Assembly: GCF_910591885.1 (NCBI RefSeq)
Contig: NC_063272.1
Coordinates: forward strand, 14,210,364-14,274,363
Direction: 5' to 3'
From: Bombus terrestris
Taxonomy: Eukaryota; Arthropoda; Insecta; Hymenoptera; Apidae
DNA: 64,000 bases
The first letter of the stretch is position 1. Every line of letters starts with the position of its first letter. Positions 36,474 to 49,265 of the stretch are shown in pieces. Both the position numbers and the translations under genes were made by a program. The notes under the pieces were generated by a model. It made no database searches. It was not told where the DNA came from and saw only the letters and a list, made by a program, of their open reading frames with translations.

Positions 36474-36990
36474 TCGATAACTCAAATTCCAAGAGAAGCG
36501 TTACGAAGATTTCGACTTAACGAAGTTTTCGAGTGAGAGAGGTTTGACGAACGAAAATTCGATTTACAGAGGAGAAGCTTTACGCATGACTTAGGTTTAT
36601 CGATCTATAGATATTCAAAGACGTAAGGGTACATAATAAATCTTGTGGTAGAAATTACATATAAGGATTTTGACTTGGCTAGCACAAGATAAACAGTTTG
36701 CAGGGGAGAAGCAAGGGTACGACGAAAGACAATGGCTTCCGTACAAGAACAACAGTGATAAAACTTTAACTTATAGAGATGAGGTTTAATTTGCAAAGGT
36801 TGAGCTTCTCTGGGTACGAGTTACAGAGGTAAAATAACCTGTCTAAACGCTGAGAAAATAATTCGAGTTAGAGAAAGTTTATGAATACAGATGTATTTTT
36901 ACAACGAAGCGGAAGGAAATGAACAGAATTCTAGTCTTACGTATAGAGGTTTTCGAATCATAGAGAGTCGAGCTATCGAGTTACGTTTTA
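36474..36990. mobile_element. pogo/Tigger-like miniature element
   Basis: After a TA, the left end reads CAGTAGAACCTCGATAACTC, the terminal signature commonly seen in pogo-type members of the Tc1/mariner group. The right end carries GTCGAGCTATCGAGTTACG, an inverted but worn copy. The interior repeats TTCGAGTTAGAGA and AGAGGTTTTCGA-type words several times (36521 to 36980), as if built from degenerate sub-repeats. No transposase frame remains. The right boundary is approximate. Confidence 0.5.
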
Positions 36991-39096
36991 AATTAGGAGA
37001 AGTTAGAGAACAGTTTCATAGCAAGCGCTTTAATTCTAATTAGCTATATATAACCTACCTAATCGCAAATACTATAATAAAAAGTCGGTAATGTTCTAAT
37101 GTTAGAAACGAATCAGAGTGGAGTTGGATGGAATGGCATTAGAATGAAATTGAATCTGGATGCGATTTCAATCTACGAAAACTTTGAATCGAAATTCTCC
37201 ATTGTTAGCTTTGCAAGAATATTCTACGCTTAAGGAACTTTAAAGTCGTGTGATGGATGGTCATATAGTCGAGTTTCGATTCTTTGCTCGATACACCATA
37301 TAACCTATGCTTCGTATAAAACTAAAGTCGTAAATGGCATGAAATGACGATGATCGTACGATGTTTAAAGGGAGTGGCCTGCGTTCATGGCGATATCCGC
37401 AGTGCAGCGACGCGTTCGAGGTCTCGGAATCCCTGGAAAAGCTCACGCAGCCGTTAGTTATCGGCGATCGTAGTTTCGCGTGTGCGAACGTAGTCTTACG
37501 TGGAAATATTTTCTGGAACAATGCGTCGTTTCGCCTCCCGATTATTCCTGGCACTGGAATTAATCGTCACCTTTGTTCGGTCACCTTCGAGTTTACGGAG
37601 GCCTGGCCACGGGCCTCCATCCCGCAATTACCGGGCGCAATTTCGCTGAAAATGGAGCTGCGTTCCATGTTCAACCGCGTAATGTTTCGCAAAATAGTGG
37701 TAAATTATGCGACGTGTTACGACTTTGTAAACATTCCTGTCTTTTTCTCCTTCATGTATGATGCAACGTCGACGAGCTGAAACGCCTGTCTCGTCGCAAT
37801 TCTGTTAGGGTGCACGAGTTTCAAGGAATTACGTTGCGTCAGAATGATCTTGCTCATTCGTGAAATATGAGAACAGCATTTTGCGAATTGACAGATATAA
37901 TTTATGCCATAAGATTTGTCCATTTATTTAGAGAAATTTTCTATAATACCTAAGATTAGATGCTTCCAGCATATCTTGATGAATTTTATACTTCAAACAT
38001 AAACAAAAATGAAGTCAGGTGTATGACACAAATGTTATTAATTACTTGCGATTTTTCATTCCTATAACTGGAGTTCATGTTGGGATAATTAGATTCACTC
38101 GGCTGATGTTCATTTAATCAGTCACTAAACTTCTGTTCGAATAAACGAACTTCTACTCGTATTTCGTATCTACTCGCATTATGCCTAGGTGTTTAACTAA
38201 AAACTTTTCCGAGATAATTGTCCCTTACTAAGTGGATATAAGCAATGATACTACGAGCTTAGTCTCTATCCTCGTTATTACGTTCTGGCGACCATTAATC
38301 CGTCAACAAAGGGGGACTAAGTACCGTGTTTAATAATAGCAGAAACATAATGCAGTGAAACTAGCTTGCCACAACAGAGCATCTTTAATCACCGATGAAA
38401 TAGCGCAACGGTCTCAGAAGCCGTGGATTAACGTGGAAATCGTAGAAATGCTGGACGTGGAACAATTTCGAGCGTTTTAACGCGCGTTGCACACGAAAAT
38501 AGCACGCTGATGACGATTTGTCTATGGTTCTCGTAGTTATGTCTGCTCGGTTCATCGTTCTTCCCCTCCTGGTTTTTCCGCTCGTTGTCACTGCATCGCG
38601 AAAATCGCCGATTGTTCGAGCAGAAATTGGAAATTTCACGAACGATCGAGCACGTTTCGCGGTTTCGACGAGGAGGAAAAAATTCGAGGACCAGGCCTCG
38701 CGACAATGGCCTACATTCAGCTGTATGGAGATTGCAATAATGAAACGCATAGATAATTAGAAATTATACGTGGAGCGGCCCTCGTGAACGATCCGTGCAT
38801 AATTGAGATCCTTAATTATATGGCTCTCGACTACCTTTTTATACTCCCGCTGTAGAGATATCGCGCTAAAATTTGGCTGCGAGCAGATCTCGCTACTTGT
38901 CGAACTGAGATTTCGTTCATTCCAATTTAGCTGCACATTTTTATCGAATTCTATTTCGATTTGTTAAATAATTACAAATTGATGGAAATGTTATTAGTCC
39001 AAGTTTATCGCAATAAGACTCTATGAGTTACAAGTTTTAAAAGTTATTAAATCATTGTGCAAATCTTTTCCAACTAATAAGATTACACACATGAGA
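36991..39096. other. Unique stretch, GC-rich island at 37370-37680
   Basis: No gene recognised. The island is open on + for 139 codons (37361-37780) without a domain, and holds a short hairpin, GGAGGCC/GGCCTCC (37597-37618). 38385-38760 is a second island with overlapping open frames on both strands. Confidence 0.45.
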
Positions 39097-39233
39097 GATA
39101 AGGTACTCAAGATAATTGACAAATTATTTACTACGTTAATTGGCAAATTTGATTACTAGTTTCTGATAAGACACTCAAGATAAATGATATATCTACTGTG
39201 TCATTAATTGATAAATCTGATTACTAGTCTTTT
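39097..39233. repeat. 68-bp tandem duplication, two diverged copies
   Basis: Unit 1 (39097-39164) and unit 2 (39165-39233) both begin GATAAG, share ACTCAAGATAA near the start, and end GATTACTAGT. They differ at scattered positions, so the duplication is old. Earlier sequence (about 38995-39090) may hold a third, very worn copy. Confidence 0.75.
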
Positions 39234-39979
39234 GCAATAACAAGAAGCGTGATAAAATTTGCCTTACGTGAGTTTCAAATAATCCTCCATAGAAATTTCA
39301 AACCACCGTCCCGGCTATCACACGCAATCCCAAGCATTTTGCAGCGTAATGCCCAACTTTTCAGCGACATTTCGCGACTGTAGCGGCGTTGGCACGCGCG
39401 CGTATCGAGCCGTGCCGTATATTTATACACGTTACTCGTGTAACCTTCTGCGTATCGGAGTCGGCAACGCGTCTTAAAGCATAACATATTTGCCCTCAGT
39501 TTTTGATTAATGGTCCTTGACGCAACCAGGCCATTAGCAGGGCGGAGTCGCGGTAAAAAGTTCCTGGTTGACGATAATTATGCGTTCGCCGTGGCGAAGT
39601 TCGGATACGAACCGAGACAAGAACCGAAGCGAAGTACGCTGCACCCCATGGTGATTCGTTGTGCCGCGTAATCCTCCTGGCTTTGTACTCCAACTTTGCC
39701 GCCAACGGGGATTCTGTCTCATCGTGTTTTCCTTGCGTAAGGGTGTTATGTTAATGTTTCATGCGAATGGTTTCATAGAGAAACGTTGGCACATCGCCTA
39801 TGCTAAAAAGAATTTCAATTCTTTCACGATAGTAGCTTTTAATGGACTGTGCTGAAAATTCCGCTGGTTTATGATTAATCATTTAAGTTTTGAATTATGT
39901 CATGGTTATTCTATCAGAATCATTATTTATTTATTATATTATTGTGTTAGAAATTCTACTTTAAATACTATTTGAATAA
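39234..39979. other. Unique stretch
   Basis: No gene recognised. 39280-39700 is a GC-rich island with small inverted repeats: GGCACG/CGTGCC (39391-39416) and GTTCG/CGAAC near 39600. Confidence 0.45.
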
Positions 39980-39983
39980 TATG

Positions 39984-40357
39984 TGTAGCGGCACAGGAGC
40001 AAATGGAAGATTTGATTAAGAGGAGACTCAAATTATTGTGCCTTAGAATATCAACGTTATTTTAGTTTGCGAAACGAACTCCGGACAAAATATTATCGCT
40101 GTTATTTGTAATCGTCAACCGAAGTTACATTTGAGCTTTTTATAATAACAATTGTAATTATAAGTAGACTAACGTGTTCTATAGGACAGTAATAGAGTAA
40201 TTAGCGAGTAGAGGAATTGAATTGTTTTAAGCGATCGACGATTACGACCAGTGTACATTATTTCTGTACTTGTACTTACAATGATTTTAATATAATCGAC
40301 TATTATAATTTTATCACTCGTCTCTTTATTAAACGACACATTTAATATTACGCCTCA
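39984..40357 (+). mobile_element. Probable solo LTR of a retrotransposon
   Basis: The block starts TGTAGCGGCACAGG and ends CGCCTCA, giving the TG...CA ends of an LTR. It is flanked on both sides by TATG (39980-39983 and 40358-40361), a 4-bp target-site duplication. Its 374-bp length and the AT-rich right half with TTATTAAA-type signals fit. No internal coding region follows, so it would be a solo LTR left by recombination. Family is uncertain; 4-bp duplications suit Ty3/Gypsy-type integration among others. Confidence 0.5.
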
Positions 40358-40361
40358 TATG

Positions 40362-41497
40362 TATTTCCAATATAATTTTTCTATGTGAACAGGTAGATCT
40401 TTATTACAAATATTTTTTTACAAATGATAATGAGAAACATGAAATTCAGATAATTCAAAAATTAATTATGATACTAAATACCACCACAAACTAAAGAATA
40501 AGAAAATCTCTACCATGTGTAATTTCTTCTTTATCTGGTTATATATAGCACGTTCGATGTTGTAGTGTTTCGAAAGATTTGAGAGAATTGTTATAATTTT
40601 ATAGAGTTCTAAACACATCATTAGCTCACGATTTAATAGATATAACAGATTCTACAAACTACCGTCAGGATGTAAAAAGTGGAGAAGGTTATTCGGGGAC
40701 CGTGCATAGATCGGTACCGTAAACTATTGTATTTTATACAGAACTGGGGCCGTGTGACATTTTGAAGTAACACATGATGCCTATCCACGCATGGGAATTA
40801 TAATTGTAGATGAAGCTGTGTGTCAGGGTCGGGATTGAAAGTAGCGTATCTTACCATCGCCGATTCTTATCCATATTCGCATCCGTGATAGACTCTCGTT
40901 GTTAATCTAATGTCACTGGTTCTCCCAGAAACGAAGGCTAAACGCCTAATTTTAATAATACTGGAGATCCAACAGAGAAATAATCGCACGTTTGTATGGA
41001 AGAATTTATATTCAAATGATTAGCGAATACCGTGATAATAAATTTTCCTGTTAACATTACTTTGCCAAAGGTATAGTTCCCAAGGATCCGAGCTCCTTAT
41101 CTCTCGACCATTGCACGTTTTAACCGAGTGATGAGCGACGCAATAACTCTTACCGCGAAACAACACGGAGGAAAGTGTCGCAAGTTGAAAGCGAGACATC
41201 CTACAGGGCACGCGATTTGCATATTGTTTCGTCGAGCAGCGAATAAATTCCACGTTGTCATCGCGTTTTATTTTTCACTTTTAGGAAATGTGTAAAAAGT
41301 CACGTGCGCTTAATCACACATCCTTTGGGAATTATTTAATATTTAATAGATAATCGTGTGCATGGTTGTGGTAAAATGTCGATAAAGATATTAGCAAGTA
41401 TTTCAGTTAGTTTTTAACAGAGGCTCCCATTGGGACACGTTTTTACGTGATATGGAGAAAGGAAAAATCGAAGTGCTTTTAATTACGATTATCCGGC
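40362..41497. other. Unique stretch
   Basis: Nothing recognised. 41020-41253 (-) is open for 77 codons without a domain. Confidence 0.45.
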
Positions 41498-41560
41498 CAA
41501 TTAGCCCGGTCCGCATCGCGCCATGCATTATTAATGACGGCTTAATGGACCGATAAATTG
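41498..41560. other. 63-nt nested hairpin around CATTATTAATG
   Basis: Four stem parts pair in order: CAATT with AATTG at the ends, CGGTCC (41507-41512) with GGACCG (41547-41552), GCC (41520-41522) with GGC (41539-41541), and CATTA with TAATG at the centre (41526-41536). Small unpaired segments separate them. The centre is a pair of ATTA/TAAT homeodomain half-sites. It may be a symmetrical binding platform or a transcribed hairpin. No transposon ends seen. Confidence 0.4.
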
Positions 41561-44222
41561 TTTACGATGCCTAACCATTTTTTGAGTCAGTCGGTTCGTG
41601 ATAATTGCAAACAAAAGAACTCTACAATTCTCTTAATTGATACCTGATGAAAAAAAGAAAAAAATAGAGCTGAGCTTTATGTGAAAAAATTTAATTCCAT
41701 TAACAGGCGCTCCCTATAAAATCCTCGAATAGCAGCCAATCGAGGTTAGCAGAGTTCAGAGAAAAATGATCGAGTCGAACCTCGTTCTTCTTCCGTTTCT
41801 AATCAGGTGGAACTTCGACCTTTCTCGTTAATCTCTCCTCGTAATCAAGGGAATGGTTTTTCTCTTCCGCAGCATATATGTCGGGTTCGTTGCAGTAAAA
41901 GACCAGCCAGGTAGGCAACAATTACGCACACGTTTGTTATGTTAATTTTACAAGCATTTCTCCAGTGGTTGGTTGCAAGTTGCAATTCAAGGACGACGAG
42001 TCTGGAACAAGGCCACGAGCGCAATCGTGCTAACTATCAAACATATTCAACCGGGAAACCGTTATGTATCGCTGTCGTTGCACCGCAGAAACGTTCCTCG
42101 ATGATAGACACGCGTTTCACTCTCTGGTACTAGGTTGTAAAAGAACGATGAACGAGTTTCGAATGTTTTCAATTTGTCAGTGATTGTTTCGAAGAATTTT
42201 TAGAGAGGATATGGCACTTTATGAAACATAATGAAATCAGTATCGAATATAACGTGGAAGAGTTTCGAATCGTAGAACTGTCGACTCTATTTAGACATTA
42301 TCAATGACCCATTTAATGTTTTCGATCGTCGATATGTTAAAGCTGAGAAAATATATCTCCGTGATTGATGAGATATACTTCGAAATCAACACTTTTGAGA
42401 TATTGCTAGCCATAAATTCTACTAAGAGCGAATTACCATACTGGGATAGAAATGTGCGAATCACTCTGTCAGATAATATTTAACATGGAACAGTTCGAAA
42501 CGTAGTTCTAATTCTTTTTCTAGTAATAAACAATACCATTATTAACGAAATTGTAAGAGGAGCAGAATTTTCTCATTGCTAAGCAGTCGAGTAATTAGTA
42601 ACTTTCTACTTTAAGCTTTCTATTTCAAATTGATTTCCTGAAACTTACAGTGACTACAAAAGGTATTTACACGATTGTTCGCAACCTTCATAAAGACAGA
42701 AAAAATATGTTCAGGCCATTAATTTACCTGTTTATACGTCGACGATATTATATGACATAAAAACAATTTCCGTAATCAGAAAAGAAAGAGTTAACAGAAG
42801 TACGCGGTCGGAATTTACTCGGAAACAATCGAACCAACATTAATGGCCGCGTTCTCCTAACTTCGCGTCAGCGTTGAACACCGTCAATGACTATTCTTCC
42901 TAACGCGAGTCGCGTGATTAAATTCAGCTCGGCTACGTGGACGAAATTGCAATTATGCGATACTCTGGCAGCGAACGTGTTAATAAAACAGTAGAAGCTA
43001 TGGACGAAATGAGGTTGCCAACAACACGGTAAAATGGAAGGATAGAGATCGCTCTAACGTAAAATCGTTTTAATAAATTCAATCGATCGGGTCGCGGATC
43101 GCCGCGCTTCAATTTCCAAACGGTCGAATGCGTCGCGAGCCAACCGTCCTTCGTGTTTCTGCGAAACGTATATTCCTATATTTCCGTATATTCCTAGCCA
43201 TTGTGTCGGATTAAGCGCGCGGCCCATTTAACTTCCGGAAAGGAGATGACTCGCGGCTGTGTTCGCAAGAACGAGCAACAATCGCTGACTCCCCGTTATT
43301 CCTGCAAGACCAGACATTGTACCCGTTGAATCCTCGCCATTCTCCATACAGACAAATTTTTGGAATTTCAAGGAATTTGAATTCAAAGAATCTTGCGACT
43401 GAATACAATGCGCTCCTCGTGCGTTCAAACACCGCTGTTTGATGAAAGCAAAATTGTCCGTGTTCCAAAAGAGTTCCGCCCCTTTCAAGCTCTAAAGAAC
43501 GAAATTTAAAGGACAGTAATTGGTCGTAGTACGTTGTGATTTAACGTAACGGCGTTTTTTAAGGTACAAAGTATAAAGTCGAGTTAACTGGAAACTATAA
43601 AGAGTTTTTATCGAATCGAATTTTGGAATTCCACTTTCTCTTTATTTCCCAATCTCTAAAAATCTATCGAGGTAAAGAAAATTATTATTGGTATTATTAC
43701 GACATTCATTTCCAATTAGTAACAAAATTAGAAGAGAAATCGGTTATAAAAATAATTGGCTAACCGGTTTCAAATTTTTTAGCGGTAGTGTATATTTCCA
43801 TTTCAAAAGGGTCTACGCTACAAACTCGTATCACGCACTGAAATTCGGATTGATCTGATCTCTGAAACAATTAGAAGCTATCGCAGTATGAGTGGAGCCG
43901 TTGCAAAGTTTTATCTGGCGTCGACACGAGCCAGAGTATCTCGATAGAGTTCTAGCACGCCAGCATGGGGTCATTTGGTCTTGACACGCATTAGAAACAC
44001 TGGAATCGGTAGGGGAATCGTGTTGTCGGCCATAATTTTTCACTCTTCTTGTCCGTTCCAATCTTCATCGATGAGACTCAAGGAATTCGGCCGCGGAGGC
44101 TGGCTATTGATTAGTCAAAGGATGCCATCGCTGACGAATAGCTGGCCTCGTTTTAATGGAGATTAATCAAGGCGCCCTGCAATTAACGCCGCCGCCTCAT
44201 TTAATTAAATTTCACTCGTGCG
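41561..44222. other. Mostly unique stretch; Tc1-like end at about 42650
   Basis: At 42650-42680 the words ACAGTGACTACAAAAGG and TATTTACACG resemble a Tc1-type terminal repeat, but no matching opposite end was found. 42800-43500 is a GC-balanced region with no gene. 43169-43195 has three 9-bp TATATTCCG-type copies. The frames near 43211-43488 (-) and 43831-44061 (-) are unrecognised. 44080-44215 contains GATTAATCAAGG and TTTAATTAAAT, homeodomain-type motifs. Confidence 0.4.
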
Positions 44223-44243
44223 TGCGTGCACACGTTGCACGCA
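44223..44243. other. Short hairpin
   Basis: TGCGTGC and GCACGCA are exact arms around a 7-nt spacer, following a CGTGCGTG run. Confidence 0.5.
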
Positions 44244-47200
44244 AAATCCAAAAATACATCGTCTACTCTTTAAACTCGTTTAGTTTTGCAATCGTTAAAA
44301 TACATGTTTGAACAATACATGTATTTACGCTTTATTTCTTGCGCTTTGTCAAAGCTTCTGTAGTGAACTTTTATTAAGAGCCTCGAAGTTCATGCAATAT
44401 TATATTTTCTTTGAACGAAGTTTTTGTTTTTCGGATAATAGAAATAAGATTAGCATTTAATCCATTAACTGGTTCATCCTTTAAACCAAAATGCCTATAA
44501 TTATGAAATTTGTACCGTCTGAAGTATAAGAAAAGATCCTCTTCTTTTCATTGACGAATTGCAAAACGAAACAGGTTCGGCGCTAGATATCAGCGAGTTT
44601 CACTTTCTTCTCGATGGCGGCGAGCGCGATTCCATTGCGAGAGGAAACGAAGCAACATACGCCCAACATTCTCGCATGATCCTGCTGCATTCTGCGGATA
44701 AATTGCAAACGCTTTTTCTCTGGGAACTTTCACCGGCGAGCGACGGATACTCGTTTCGCGTGCACATAATTTCGATTCTTCCCTCGATTCTTATCGAAAT
44801 CCCATTCGTTCAGATTTTACGGTCTTGATCGGCCATCGTTTAATATTCATCCAAGAGATAGAAAAATACTTCCGGCCATCAGTATCGTCAATAGACTGCA
44901 AATATTTGCGAAAGTTCATAGCTTCACGAAAATAGACAAAAACATTATTCCTAAACTAATTATATCGCAACGAGTGGTTTGAATTTGAAAAATTTTCTAT
45001 TATTATTATATATTAACATTAATAGATATTTTATATTTCCACGATTATTATTATTACATAAAAGTTCACATTAAACTGTAACTATTATTACATCAAAATC
45101 TCGAATCGAATCCGGAAGTTAATACCATTCGTGTCACAGACTACGCTTGGCAATTTAAACGATTACTCATTTCGTCATTGTAACGTTGTTATCCTGTCTG
45201 ATGTGATCGAAACGATCGCATCGCGGAACGATTTCCCTGCACAGAGGAGAGAAATGCGGAGTTACTTTCTCCGAGCTCCAAATTATCGTCTAGCTATGCG
45301 GGATCGATTCGTACGGCCAGGGAAAAAAAGCGGTAGGTGAACTCGCGTTATTACCTTTCACCGGGGATCCTCGGTTACATTGTGGCCGAGCTTTCGGTTG
45401 GATCGCCGCGTTAGACCGATCCTTTCACTGTGGACGAGCAACTCGCGAGTCTCACGTCCGCGATTCGATTAACCGTCAGACAATATTGTTCCTGGTAGAT
45501 GCCACATACAGAGAATCCGTTTCTTGAGCCAGAAAGTGTGTACGTATTTCTTAGAAACGATAAAATTTCAATTCTCGTTCAATTTCTATTTTAGTTCGCT
45601 ACAATTTTCATTCTTTTGTCGTATTTTCTTGTACAGAGGGTTGAAGAACGAGATTTAGATTTGAAGGCGTTATTACAATTAGATTTGAACGTGTTATATT
45701 ATCTATTGAAGAGATTTAGAAAATTCATAATTAATACAATAATACTTAATTTAATACTTAATTAATAACAACAAGTTATATAATGCAAGCTAGAATCAAT
45801 CTTCGTGTAGTAAAATTTAGTTTTCTATAAGTACATCTCTCCGCGTAGACCTTTATTACTTTTAATGAGTACTAAAGTTCTTAAAATTTAAAGCCTCTTT
45901 GTTTAACAACCTCCACTTTCTTGTCTTACTTAAATTCTCTTTTCTCGGATAATGATTTTCTTCCAAACTTTCTTGCATACATTATGCAGTATACTAGATC
46001 TTTTCTTTCTCCACGAGATTTACCTAATTTCCTTGCGACTTTTACTATCTCGTTTTTTTATTACTACTTCACCCTGTTGTTCTTACATTAATCCATGAGA
46101 TTAGATTTCGTAGTATCCATAAAGAAATCCTTTCCGCTCTGTTGTCCGTCGTAAATAATAAACTTATCAATGGTAATAAATAATAATCATCTAATGAAAG
46201 TTTCGTATAGCAGCAGCTTGTAATAAAACCGGTAAGTCGAGGGGCTCGCGTTTAATCCACTTTTAATAATTACTCTACGAAAGGAAGCGCTACCGTGTTT
46301 TGGACGCCAGCCAAATCTCATGTCTCTTCAACCAACCACCAAGCTTCAACTTCGATCGAGTTATCCACCGTGTCGATAATGACGACGTTATAAAACCGTC
46401 AGTTCCTTACTGTTCTTGAAAACAAGCACGTATGTTTAATTCAAATATTCAGAATTAGCGAAAAAAGTTAGAAATCTTACGAAAGATGTAAGGAAAACAT
46501 CGACGAGCATATTTGATAAACTGAGTTGTTCGCGTTACGGTGATTGATTATGATTTATCGGATTGAAAGAGATCGTGGTAATTACGTGGCTGGGTTAGCT
46601 CAGCGGCGAGTTATAAATGAGTTCATTATACACCAATTCCGTGTAATGGTTAAGGCGCTTGAAAGCAGGTTAGAAAAGCGAGCCAGGTAAATGTAATTAC
46701 AAAAGATTATATCTGAGCCCACCTAATCTCGTGACTCTGTGCAATATTTGCCAGTGGAACCACAGCAGAATTACAGCCAGTGAAGTGACGTAATTAACTG
46801 CAAATTGTTTACTCATGTTATAACACACCGCCTGATAAATCACAATTTTTACTCTCTTTTACGTGTCTAACATACGAATATTTTTTTATAGTTTATTAAT
46901 CTTTTGCGGTCGTATCGAGCACAGATATGAATATCGTGCTGGACAAAACTAATTAATAATATAATTAGAAGAAATGTTCAAAGCATCAAAATGAAATTCG
47001 CTATACTTTCACAGTATACATTTATGATTAACTCTCTCATTACCATTTTATAGTACTCCTTATTAAGTAATCATACAAGTTTAATTAAGTATTAAGAAGA
47101 ATCCAATTGTAAGAAACTCGTGAAATCTTATGAGAAACGTTAGAAGGGAAACTAGATTTCGAATTCCATGAAATAACCAAACCGATTTATATATCTTTTC

Positions 47201-49216
47201 CTTTTATTTATTTATTTTTTGTTTGTTTATTAAATATAACGCCGAAGGCGATTTATCAAACTCTGGGTAAATCGATTAATCGCTGGAGGGTCACTGGTTC
47301 GAAAACCGCCGACACAAATAAACGAATTTTCACAATTGCCACGTGTTTCGCTGGTATCTAGCGATCAAATTCGCGAGAATGTTCGAAAGATGATTCATAA
47401 TCGACGATCGATTCCGTCATCGGGCAGACGCGAATTCGCGAACCAAGCCGATAACGACATCGTGATAGAGGTTAGGTTGGATTAGGATAGGGGTTGTCTA
47501 AATGACTGGCTCGTTAGTATTTCCATGAATACGCAAGTTTGACGAAACTCGCTAATTCTGCCAGCTGGAATTTCCAAGTAGCTATGTCTGACGAGAATTG
47601 GCTAATGGTAGTCCGTGTAATATAACACGTGCGATTGTAACATTGTGCAAGTTGAAGAAGAATAACATTGTACTACTCAGCTACATAATTGCTACGAAGA
47701 TATCGAGAAACGAAGGATTCGATAATCTGGATAATTTAATAATTAGCAGATATATTAAACTGTCATTTTAATTGAGAAATCTGTTCAGCTGATTATACCT
47801 TTACGTTAACTATTTAGGATATTGATTGATCACTAGATGTATCTTTAATTTTCGATTTCCTTTTTCATAAAATTGTGTCTTAACTTAAAGCTGCATCTAT
47901 TTAAAATATCGCTGATAGAAGAAAGTTACTAAAAAATTTCTAGAGAATTCCTAATTTCGAATTTCTAATTTCGAAAGCAAATAGAAAGCACGGAGGAAGA
48001 AAAAAGAAAGCGATGCTCTGCAAAATCTCTAATTTTAAATTACGGCCGAAACGTGGAAACGAAGCAAACCTGATCGACGATCGTTGAGCGAGATTCGCGA
48101 ACCCGATTCTCAACCGCATTACCGGATTCCTCGGCAGTTGCAGCGTAATCGCGGTTTCGAGAGCGAACGAGAATCCAGAGGATGATTCGTGAAAGGTGAC
48201 CGTCGATACGGTCTGTCCGTTCCCTTTCCAGATTACTTAACAAGCCTGGTTGCGACACACGCATCGAATGGACATTTCCATTCGCGCTTCTCTCACGCCG
48301 TTCACCACGTCTACCTGATTCGAAGAATAATCGGGGAATGCTCGGCCACAAACTGGGTTTCATCAATAATCTGGAATTCAGGTTTCATTTATGTTGAGCT
48401 CAATAAGAAGATACAATTCTTCAGGAATGACGAGTTTCTATGGTAAAAAGGGATATCGAATGCAATGATGTTAGAAGTAAACTGTAGCGACGAAATAACG
48501 TGGAAGGATTTCAATGATAAAATAAAATCAATATATTGTATATTAGGTAATGAAATTCGGAAAAGTATCAAAGAAATACGCGAACAGTAGAGAAACAAGG
48601 TAACACAAGGATATCGAAATCGAAAGAAACTAGCGATGAAAGGTAAAGAAGCACAAAGATATTAAAAAATAAGATTCCAGAGGTAAGAAGACTACCGACG
48701 ATACACCTAAGAAAGAATTTTAACGACTTTGGAAGACATCAAACGAGATAAGAAGAAAGCAATTCGAGAATACCCAAAGAAGGATTTTAGCGATAAAAAA
48801 GTTACGCCATAGAGTGAAAGATTTCTAGACTTCTATGAAGATATATCTGACACTGCCAAGGAAGTGTGAAACGAATAACCTTCCAATGAATCACACTCGA
48901 CATAACAGAAACGGGATCAACGAGCGGTAGCGAGGCGAGTTGGAGATATCATTTTAATAAATCACCAACTCGAGGATGTCAAAATTGAAACGGAGACGGG
49001 TAGCTCTTTCACCGAACGGGCAAGTAAAACTCATTAACGTTAGCGACCGACGTCGGGGCAATAATATCATCGTACCGAGGCCCAATGTAACTCGACGTTT
49101 AATTAAACTCTCGAATCTCGGCCGCGTCTTTCTCGCGATCCATGTAATACGCTCGCGATCACTGCCATGAATTCTTTGCCAAACAAAGATCCAACCAATT
49201 AATTCTGCTCCTCGTT
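44244..49216. other. Long unique stretch, no gene recognised
   Basis: AT-rich spacer (44250-44550, 45530-46560, 46800-47260) alternates with GC-richer islands (44560-44830, 45100-45530, 47270-47460, 48000-48330, 49000-49190). The plus frame 44559-44828 (89 codons) has balanced composition but no known family. Symmetrical words include CGCGAATTCGCG (47429-47440), GTTGAG/CTCAAC around TTCGCGAA (48083-48114) and CCGACGTCGG (49047-49056). 48440-48870 is markedly A/G-rich on the plus strand. Confidence 0.45.
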
Positions 49217-49232
49217 TCTCTCTCTCTCTTTC

Positions 49233-49264
<32 letters not shown>
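49217..49264. repeat. CT and CTGT microsatellite
   Basis: A CT run (49217-49229) passes into seven to eight CTGT units (49233-49264). Likely length-polymorphic. Confidence 0.9.

Positions 49265-49265
<1 letters not shown>

Noticed and set aside
46585..46690. tRNA-like A-box word (GGGTTAGCTCAGCGG) with a nearby CATTATACAC/GTGTAATG hairpin
   Set aside because: No B-box, no acceptor stem pairing and no anticodon arm in register, so it is not a tRNA gene. It might be a very worn tRNA-derived sequence, but nothing shows it.
47280..47320. CACTGGTTCGAAAACCG, resembling a tRNA T-arm
   Set aside because: No D-arm, anticodon arm or acceptor stem upstream.
47470..47495. GGTTAGGTTGGATTAGGATAGG, recalling the insect telomere repeat TTAGG
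   Set aside because: Too short and irregular to be an interstitial telomere array.
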